From: SIG480 sp045614365
Lineage (GTDB): Bacteria > Bacillota > Clostridia > Oscillospirales > JAAYXM01
DNA: 17,466 nucleotides
Direction: 5' to 3'
Assembly: GCA_045614365.1 (NCBI GenBank)
Contig: JAZLCV010000060.1
Span: 1-17,466 of the forward strand
The stretch's first letter is position 1; every line of letters begins with the position of its first letter. The position numbers were made by a program, and so were the translations under genes. The notes under the pieces are model-generated. The model worked only from the letters and a program-made list of their open reading frames with translations. It did no database searches and was not told where the DNA came from. This document shows positions 12,789 through 17,466 of this stretch, in pieces.

Positions 12789-12995
12789 ATGAAGGCAGGA
12801 ATCCATCCGGATTATAAGCAGACAACGATTACCTGTGCATGCGGCGAGGTTATAGAGACGGGCTCCACAAAGGAGAACATCAAGGTTGAGATTTGCTCAA
12901 AGTGCCATCCGTTCTATACCGGTAAGCAGAAGCTTGTTGATACAGGCGGCCGTGTTGATAGGTTCAACAAAAAGTTTGGTTTGACAGATAAGTAA
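12789..12995 (+). CDS. rpmE: 50S ribosomal protein bL31
   Basis: 68-residue large-subunit ribosomal protein. MKAGIHPDYKQTTITCACGEV is the family N-terminus, here given only to fix the start; KVEICSKCHPFYTGKQKLVDTGGRVDRFNKKF follows. The four cysteines (CAC pair and CSKC pair) mark the zinc-binding C+ form of L31. The ATG at 12789 has AGAGGTGA upstream; an in-frame extension to 12750 is not coding. It is a single-gene unit with its own promoter and a strong terminator. Confidence 0.97.
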   Translation: MKAGIHPDYKQTTITCACGEVIETGSTKENIKVEICSKCHPFYTGKQKLVDTGGRVDRFNKKFGLTDK

Positions 12996-13015
12996 TTATC
13001 AAAAATCCAAATATT

Positions 13016-13044
13016 ACCGAAGCCGATTTCCGGCTTCGGTTTTT
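13016..13044 (+). terminator. Intrinsic terminator of rpmE
   Basis: Perfect 10-bp stem ACCGAAGCCG / CGGCTTCGGT (13016-13025 with 13031-13040), five-base loop, five-T tail. The next promoter begins two bases later. Confidence 0.92.
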
Positions 13045-13045
13045 G

Positions 13046-13074
13046 TTGTATATTGAGTAAATTTGTGGTAGAAT
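13046..13074 (+). promoter_or_regulatory. Promoter of ung
   Basis: TTGTAT (13046-13051), 17-bp spacer, TAGAAT (13069-13074), giving a leader of under 30 nt to the ATG at 13109. Confidence 0.6.
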
Positions 13075-13108
13075 AGAATTGCAACAAAAATTTTCAGATG
13101 GTGATATT

Positions 13109-13768
13109 ATGATAAATTTAGGAAATGACTGGACCGAGCTTCTTTCAGAGGAGTTCGAAAAGGAATACTACATAACACTCCGTAATTTTCTAAAAGAAGA
13201 ATACAAATCGTATACAATTTATCCGAGTATGTATGATATTTTCAACGCACTGCGCCTTACGGCATACGGTGACGTTAAGGTTGTAATTCTTGGCCAGGAC
13301 CCGTATCATGGTGAGGGTCAGGCGCATGGGCTTGCGTTTTCGGTGAAGGACGGAATTCCGCTTCCGCCGTCTCTTAGAAACATTTACAAAGAGGTGTTTG
13401 CCGAAACGGATAATATTCAGCCGGAATCGGGAGACCTTACGCGTTGGGCAGAGCAGGGGGTTCTGCTTCTGAACACTGCGCTGACCGTTCGAGCGGGAGA
13501 GGCTAATTCCCACAGCGGTAAGGGCTGGGAGATCTTTACCGATGCCGTAATAAAGAAATTGAACGAGCGGGAAAAGCCGATTGTTTTTCTGCTCTGGGGT
13601 AGGAATGCACGGACGAAGCAGGAGCTTATAACAAACCCTGTCCACAAGGTGTTCTGTGCACCGCACCCGAGCCCGCTTTCTGCGCACAGCGGATTTTTCG
13701 GCTGCGACCACTTCAACGCGGCCAACCGTGAGCTTATAATAAACGGCGATATGCCGATTATATGGTAA
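13109..13768 (+). CDS. ung: Uracil-DNA glycosylase, family 1
   Basis: 219-residue base-excision repair enzyme that removes uracil from DNA. Family 1 motifs are complete: the water-activating GQDPYHG (D64), LLLNTALTVRAG, uracil-binding N122, and the HPSPLSAHSGFFG minor-groove loop with H186. The N-terminal NDWTELLSEEF is also typical. The ATG at 13109 is used; a TTG frame extension to 13079 would start at the promoter start site and is rejected. The ribosome site is weak (TGGTGA). It is followed after 35 bp by galM with no terminator between, so the two are probably co-transcribed although functionally unrelated. Confidence 0.96.
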   Translation: MINLGNDWTELLSEEFEKEYYITLRNFLKEEYKSYTIYPSMYDIFNALRLTAYGDVKVVILGQDPYHGEGQAHGLAFSVKDGIPLPPSLRNIYKEVFAETDNIQPESGDLTRWAEQGVLLLNTALTVRAGEANSHSGKGWEIFTDAVIKKLNEREKPIVFLLWGRNARTKQELITNPVHKVFCAPHPSPLSAHSGFFGCDHFNAANRELIINGDMPIIW

Positions 13769-13803
13769 AATAATATGTAATCAAAATAAAGGAGAGAATT
13801 ATC

Positions 13804-14841
13804 ATGAGCTTTGAAAAAGGAATGTACGGAAATCTTGAGCTTTTCACGCTCAAAAACAAAAATGGAATGCAGGCAGATATTATCTCGGTGGGTGCGTCGA
13901 TTGTTAATCTCTTTGTTCCGGATAAGGACGGAAAGGTACGCGACGTTGTTCTCGGATATGCAAACGGCGAGGACTATTTAAAACCCGGACCAAACCACGG
14001 CGCTGTCTGCGGAAGAGTTGCAAACCGCATCGAGAATGCAGAGTTTGAATTAAACGGCAAGACAATAAAGGTTCCTGCCAATATGAAAGGGATTCATATG
14101 CTCCACGGCGGTGCAGACGAGCCGCTTGCGCGCCGCATCTTTACCGAGAAGGAGCACACGGAGAATTCCGTAACCCTTACGGCGCTTCTTCCTGACGGAG
14201 AAAACGGATTTCCGGGCAACATGACGGTTGATGTTACATATACGCTGTCGGACAACAACGGACTTAAGCTTTCATACATTGCTTCTTGCGATGCAGACAC
14301 GGTCATCAACCTTACAAACCACGCATACTTTAACCTCCGCGGTCACGCGGCAGGAAGCATCCACGACCATATTATGACGATGTATGCCGACACGTATGCA
14401 CCGCAGGCACCGCACGGTATGGTTTACGGTGTTCTTCATCCGCTGCCGGAGGAATTTGATTTCCGCGCACCGAAGGAGATAGGTCGCGATATCGACAACG
14501 ATCACGAGCAGCTGAAACTTGCCGGTGGATATGACCATGCATGGACTGTAAGAAACAACGGTCGTGAGCTTGTTACCTGCACCGAGGTTTATTGCCCCGA
14601 GTCCGGCATTAATATGACGGTAAAGACCAACAGTCCGACTGTTCTTCTCTATACCGGAAATTCACTTCCGGGTGTCGATTATCCGGCAAAGGGCGGCGCA
14701 ACGTATGAACGCCGCGGCGCGCTGTGCTTGGAAACAGGTTTTTATCCCAACTGCCTTAAGTTCCCGCAGTTTATGCAGGGATACCTTAAAAAGGATGAGG
14801 TTTTCGATTACGAAACCGAATATGTTTTTGATGTAAAATAA
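13804..14841 (+). CDS. galM: Aldose 1-epimerase (galactose mutarotase)
   Basis: 345-residue enzyme interconverting alpha and beta anomers of galactose or glucose at the entry to the Leloir pathway. Family features are GRVANRIENAEFEL, the HMLHGG loop (H101), the catalytic-acid His in NLTNHAYFNL (H173), and the catalytic base Glu in CLETGFYPN (E310). Length is normal. The ATG at 13804 is preceded by AAAGGAGAG. No other galactose genes lie nearby; the gene sits behind ung and before rnpB. Function is confident; the preferred sugar is not readable from sequence. Confidence 0.95.
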   Translation: MSFEKGMYGNLELFTLKNKNGMQADIISVGASIVNLFVPDKDGKVRDVVLGYANGEDYLKPGPNHGAVCGRVANRIENAEFELNGKTIKVPANMKGIHMLHGGADEPLARRIFTEKEHTENSVTLTALLPDGENGFPGNMTVDVTYTLSDNNGLKLSYIASCDADTVINLTNHAYFNLRGHAAGSIHDHIMTMYADTYAPQAPHGMVYGVLHPLPEEFDFRAPKEIGRDIDNDHEQLKLAGGYDHAWTVRNNGRELVTCTEVYCPESGINMTVKTNSPTVLLYTGNSLPGVDYPAKGGATYERRGALCLETGFYPNCLKFPQFMQGYLKKDEVFDYETEYVFDVK

Positions 14842-14852
14842 CATAATTGCAG

Positions 14853-14878
14853 GGGAGGGCTTTCGTGCCCTCCCTCTT
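14853..14878 (+). terminator. Likely terminator of galM
   Basis: Perfect 8-bp GC-rich stem GGGAGGGC / GCCCTCCC (14853-14860 with 14867-14874), six-base loop. The T-tail is weak (TCTT). Confidence 0.6.
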
Positions 14879-14921
14879 ACGTTTCTGTGTTGCCTGCTGC
14901 GGGCGTGGTGGTTTCTCACTC

Positions 14922-14950
14922 TTGCAATCAGGCTTTTTTTGTGGTACAAT
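14922..14950 (+). promoter_or_regulatory. Promoter of rnpB
   Basis: TTGCAA (14922-14927), 17-bp spacer, TACAAT (14945-14950), placing the start site within a few bases of the first paired base of RNase P RNA at 14956. Confidence 0.75.
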
Positions 14951-14955
14951 ATATC

Positions 14956-15325
14956 GTGCGAGTAAGACAGACAGCCGCGTGCGTCATATGCCGAAAGGCG
15001 GCGCATGAGGAAAGTCCGAGCTCCACAGGGCAAGGATAACGGGTAACGCCCGCCGAAGGCGACTTCAGGAAAAGTGCAACAGAGATATACCGCTTAATTT
15101 CAGGCATTTACGCCGGAAATTAAGTAAGGGTGGAAACGTGAGGTAAGAGCTCACGGGTGAGCAGGGAACTGTCTCATCCTGCAAACTCTATCCGGAGCAA
15201 CACCGCATAGGAGGACTTAAGGCCGGCCCGGCTGTCCTCGGGAAGGTGGCTAAAGCGCCGTGGCAACACGTCGCGTAGATAGATGGCTGTCCACGACAGA
15301 ACTCGGCTTACAGGCTTACTCGCAC
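14956..15325 (+). ncRNA. rnpB: RNase P RNA, bacterial class A
   Basis: Catalytic RNA that matures tRNA 5' ends. The ends form the P1 helix as a perfect 11-bp pair, GTGCGAGTAAG (14956-14966) with CTTACTCGCAC (15315-15325). Conserved core segments are present in order: GAGGAAAGTCCGAGCTCC (15007-15024), AGATATACCGC (15083-15093), GAGGTAAGAGCTCAC (15140-15154), and the 3' core ACAGAACTCGGCTTACAGG (15296-15314). Length of about 370 nt and the core are those of class A rather than the Bacillus class B form, which fits many Clostridia. A consensus promoter precedes it and a strong terminator follows. Open reading frames crossing it are spurious. Confidence 0.97.
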
Positions 15326-15334
15326 CATATAGTG

Positions 15335-15371
15335 AAAAAACGTACAGATGGCAACCATCTGTACGTTTTTT
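15335..15371. terminator. Bidirectional terminator between rnpB and the FUSC gene
   Basis: Perfect 17-bp stem AAAAAACGTACAGATGG / CCATCTGTACGTTTTTT around a CAA loop, with T-runs in both directions. It serves rnpB (plus) and the convergent minus-strand operon ending at 15388. Confidence 0.93.
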
Positions 15372-15387
15372 ATGTATTAATATTTTC

Positions 15388-15948
15388 CTACTTCTCAGCA
15401 CTTTCCTCAACCTTATCCGGTTTGCGCAGGTGCAGTGCGCAGAGGATTTTTACAAGGCGTTCTCTCGGGAAGAAGTGGTTTATAAGCAGTGCCACAATAA
15501 CACCGATTGCCGTGTCAAGCATACGGTTGAGAGAGTACGGAATGTATGCCGCGGCATCGTTCTGGGTAAAGAGAATGATACTCAAGATAACTCCGCCCGG
15601 CTGTATGCCGCCCGGCCAGCGAAAGAACTGGCAGGCGATAATAAGTGCGACAACTCCGACGAAAAGAAACGGCATCATAAGAAGCCCGACTTCACCATCG
15701 GGGCAGAAAATAAGATACAGACGAAACAGAAGCATACCGATAAAGCCGCCGATAATCGTGCCGAAAAGGCGGTTTCCGCCGTTGAGCCACGAATCACCCA
15801 TATCATAACCGGTGCCGAATATCGCACCGATGCAGGCAAAGGTAGGATTACGGTCAATAAACAAATAGATAAACGCGCAAAGCGTTGCAGCAATTGCTGT
15901 TTTGATGTTACGCATACCTATGCGAAATTTAAAAGGTTTTTTACTCAT
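15388..15948 (-). CDS. FUSC / aromatic acid exporter-like membrane protein
   Basis: 186-residue integral membrane protein with about five hydrophobic helices. RIGMRNIKTAIAATLCAFIYLF and NPTFACIGAIFGTG, then GGNRLFGTIIGGFIGM and NRMLDTAIGVIVALLINHFF, are the repeated features of the ArAE_1/DUF939 (FUSC-like) family. It lacks the long cytoplasmic C-terminal domain of larger relatives. Substrates are unknown; the family is linked to export of aromatic acids. It starts 11 bp after tatD on the minus strand and is the last gene of that operon, ending at a bidirectional terminator. Confidence 0.82.
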   Translation of the reverse strand: MSKKPFKFRIGMRNIKTAIAATLCAFIYLFIDRNPTFACIGAIFGTGYDMGDSWLNGGNRLFGTIIGGFIGMLLFRLYLIFCPDGEVGLLMMPFLFVGVVALIIACQFFRWPGGIQPGGVILSIILFTQNDAAAYIPYSLNRMLDTAIGVIVALLINHFFPRERLVKILCALHLRKPDKVEESAEK

Positions 15949-15959
15949 GATTTATCCCC

Positions 15960-16724
15960 TTATTCTGTGATGTTAAAAAATCTGAGTGCATTTTGGGTCG
16001 TTATTCTGCCGACCTCTTCGGGTGTTACATTCCATAGCTGCGCAATTTTTGCGGCGATATACGGGACATATCCCGGATGATTACGCTTTCCGCGGTACGG
16101 TACGGGTGCCATATACGGGCAGTCCGTTTCAAGCATTATCCTCTCGTGAGGCACGGAAAGCAGAACCTCGTGAGAGTGGCGCGCGTTTTTAAAGGTAACC
16201 GCGCCACCGAATGAAAAGTAATATCCAAGATTTGTAAGCTCCCGGGCATATTCCGCGCTGCCTGAAAAGCAGTGGTATACAACGCGAAGTGACGGGAATT
16301 CTTTAAGAATTTGCAGTGTGTCGAGGTGCGCTTCTCTGTCGTGAACGACAAGGGGAAGGCAAAGCTCCTCTGCCAAGGCTGCCTGTTTGCGGAATACCTC
16401 TTTTTGAACCTCGCGCGGGACATCGTCCCAGTAATAGTCAAGCCCTACTTCGCCTATTGCGACAATGTTTTTCTCACGTGAAAGCTTAGCAATTTGCCGA
16501 AGATCTTCCTCGCGAAAACGGTCTGCCGCCTCAGGATGAATACCCACGGCGCCATAAATAAAGTCATATTTTTGGCAGAGGCGCACCGTATCCCGGCACG
16601 ATTCCATATCGCTCGATGCGTTGAGAATGCGTGTTACACCCGTTTTTGCAAATGAGGATATAAGCTCGTCGCGGTCGGGGGAGAACTGCTTATCATCGAG
16701 ATGTGCATGTGTGTCAAAAAACAT
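15960..16724 (-). CDS. tatD: TatD family metal-dependent deoxyribonuclease
   Basis: 254-residue TIM-barrel metallohydrolase. The metal-binding motifs are complete: THAHLDD (H6, H8), GEVGLDYYWD (E92), VVHDR (H128), YHCFSG (H151) and ETDCPYMAP (D201). Members act as 3'-5' DNA exonucleases or DNases, also proposed in D-aminoacyl-tRNA and DNA quality control. The ATG at 16724 has AAGGAA upstream. It lies 26 bp after the amidohydrolase gene and 11 bp before the FUSC gene, in one operon. The exact family member (TatD versus YcfH-like) is not resolved; YcfH-like is more usual in Firmicutes. Confidence 0.93.
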   Translation of the reverse strand: MFFDTHAHLDDKQFSPDRDELISSFAKTGVTRILNASSDMESCRDTVRLCQKYDFIYGAVGIHPEAADRFREEDLRQIAKLSREKNIVAIGEVGLDYYWDDVPREVQKEVFRKQAALAEELCLPLVVHDREAHLDTLQILKEFPSLRVVYHCFSGSAEYARELTNLGYYFSFGGAVTFKNARHSHEVLLSVPHERIMLETDCPYMAPVPYRGKRNHPGYVPYIAAKIAQLWNVTPEEVGRITTQNALRFFNITE

Positions 16725-16750
16725 TTTGTTATATTCCTTATAATTATACG

Positions 16751-17466
16751 TTATGCAATTCCAAAGAGGGATTCAAAAGTACCGCAGAGTATTCGTTCGT
16801 TCATTTCTTTCGTAAGTCCAAGGTTAAGGAACTTAGAAAGCTCCTCTGCAGGTGTCCACATCGGAAAATCTGAGCCAAACATAAACTGCTCTGCGCCGAA
16901 CTCGTCGATAAAAGCAAGCGCTTCATCCGGCTTCATGACCCACAGCGAGCTGGATGTGTCAAAGTACAGGTTTTTGTGCTTCGGATACTGCCATGCGTGT
17001 TCCCATTCGGAGTAGCCGCCAAAATGCGCGGCAATGCATTTAAGCTCAGGGAATTTTTCAAGTACGCGGATAAGCCTGCGCGGACCTGAAAAGTCGTACC
17101 GCTTATCTCCTGTATGGAAAAGAACGGGAAGCCCTTCGCGCTCGAGAGCTTTGTATGTAGGAAACATCTGCTCGTCATCTATCGCAAATTGCTGAAAATC
17201 GGGATGAAACTTTACACCGTGAAGACCAAGAGTAATAAGACGCGAAATTTCGGCTTCCGGGTCGGAAAGGCCTGGGTGGAGAGTCGCAACTCCGAAAAAC
17301 TCGGGATACTTTTTGCATTTTTCCGCGATAAAATCATTTATTGACTGGACCTGATGCGGAGTTGTTGCCGGTGAGCAGACAAGCGCACGGGAAATCCCCG
17401 CTTCACGAAGCTTTTCAGCAAGGGTATGCGCCGTGCCGTCGTGATGCATCTCGACCCCGTAAAACT
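16751..17466 (-). CDS. Amidohydrolase-2 family metal-dependent hydrolase (5' partial)
   Basis: TIM-barrel hydrolase of the amidohydrolase-related family (ACMSD-like). Visible motifs are GVKFHPDFQQFAID, VLFHTGD, CIAAHFGGY with the metal-near His, NLYFDTSSS, and FMFGSDFPMWTPAEEL with the catalytic Asp. The first ATG in frame is at 17449, but the frame stays open to the window end (FYGVE before it), and the expected N-terminal DxHxH metal motif has not yet appeared, so the true start is outside. At least 237 residues are present. The substrate is unknown. It is the first visible gene of the minus-strand operon with tatD and the FUSC gene. Confidence 0.88.
   Translation of the reverse strand, partial: FYGVEMHHDGTAHTLAEKLREAGISRALVCSPATTPHQVQSINDFIAEKCKKYPEFFGVATLHPGLSDPEAEISRLITLGLHGVKFHPDFQQFAIDDEQMFPTYKALEREGLPVLFHTGDKRYDFSGPRRLIRVLEKFPELKCIAAHFGGYSEWEHAWQYPKHKNLYFDTSSSLWVMKPDEALAFIDEFGAEQFMFGSDFPMWTPAEELSKFLNLGLTKEMNERILCGTFESLFGIA

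Noticed and set aside
15174..15410. Open frames within the RNase P RNA region
   Set aside because: The conserved RNA core and P1 pairing explain this sequence.
15283..16080. 265-residue plus-strand open frame
   Set aside because: Begins inside rnpB, crosses the terminator and runs antisense to the FUSC gene.

Overview
The window looks like chromosomal DNA of an anaerobic, low-to-mid GC Firmicute of the class Clostridia, probably a gut lineage related to the Ruminococcaceae or Oscillospiraceae. The pointers are strong GGAGG-type ribosome binding sites, consensus sigma-A promoters (TTGNNN-17-TATAAT), an energy-converting group 4 [NiFe]-hydrogenase-type operon, a LysM plus GH18 protein of the spore SleL/YaaH type, and a class A RNase P RNA. 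The genus is not identified and this placement is inference.

Layout. (1) 1-2276, plus strand: the 3' end of a membrane-bound, Ech/Mbh-like complex: a NuoH/EchB-like membrane subunit cut by the window edge, a NuoB/EchC-like small subunit, and an unusually large polyferredoxin with eight predicted [4Fe-4S] motifs, three pairs of which are tandem copies of one unit. (2) 2287-2559: a degenerate miniature inverted-repeat element. (3) 2569-4377: three small overlapping minus-strand genes (zinc ribbon, unknown, ArpU/sigma-region-4-like) divergent from an XRE/S24 self-cleaving repressor, with two near-consensus promoters and dyads between them. (4) 4514-4790: a second, clearer MITE-like element with 35-bp terminal inverted repeats, lying between the likely promoter and the start codon of a malic enzyme gene. 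(5) 6110-8960: a lemA - DUF2207 - lipoprotein cluster behind a promoter with a 19-bp spacer and a dyad, the architecture used by MerR-family activators. (6) 9040-11072, minus strand: a short proB on its own promoter; upstream of it a 51-codon microprotein gene and an exported protein that appears frameshifted in an A-run, the latter preceded by an intrinsic terminator hairpin just ahead of its ribosome binding site.

(7) 11159-11459: a compact candidate type I toxin-antitoxin locus. A 22-residue hydrophobic peptide on the minus strand has a very strong but hairpin-sequestered Shine-Dalgarno. A short convergent RNA on the plus strand starts from a perfect consensus promoter, and both transcripts end in one shared bidirectional terminator. 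This is the most interesting item in the window. (8) 11475-15372: a LysM-GH18 spore-type glycosidase (minus), then rpmE (bL31), ung, galM and rnpB on the plus strand with clear promoters and terminators. (9) 15388-17466, minus strand: an operon of an amidohydrolase-2 protein (5' end outside the window), tatD and a FUSC/aromatic-acid-exporter-like membrane protein.

Most protein-coding genes are ordinary housekeeping or metabolic genes. The novelty lies in small genes, RNA-level regulation and miniature elements between them. No tRNA, CRISPR array or full transposase gene was seen.
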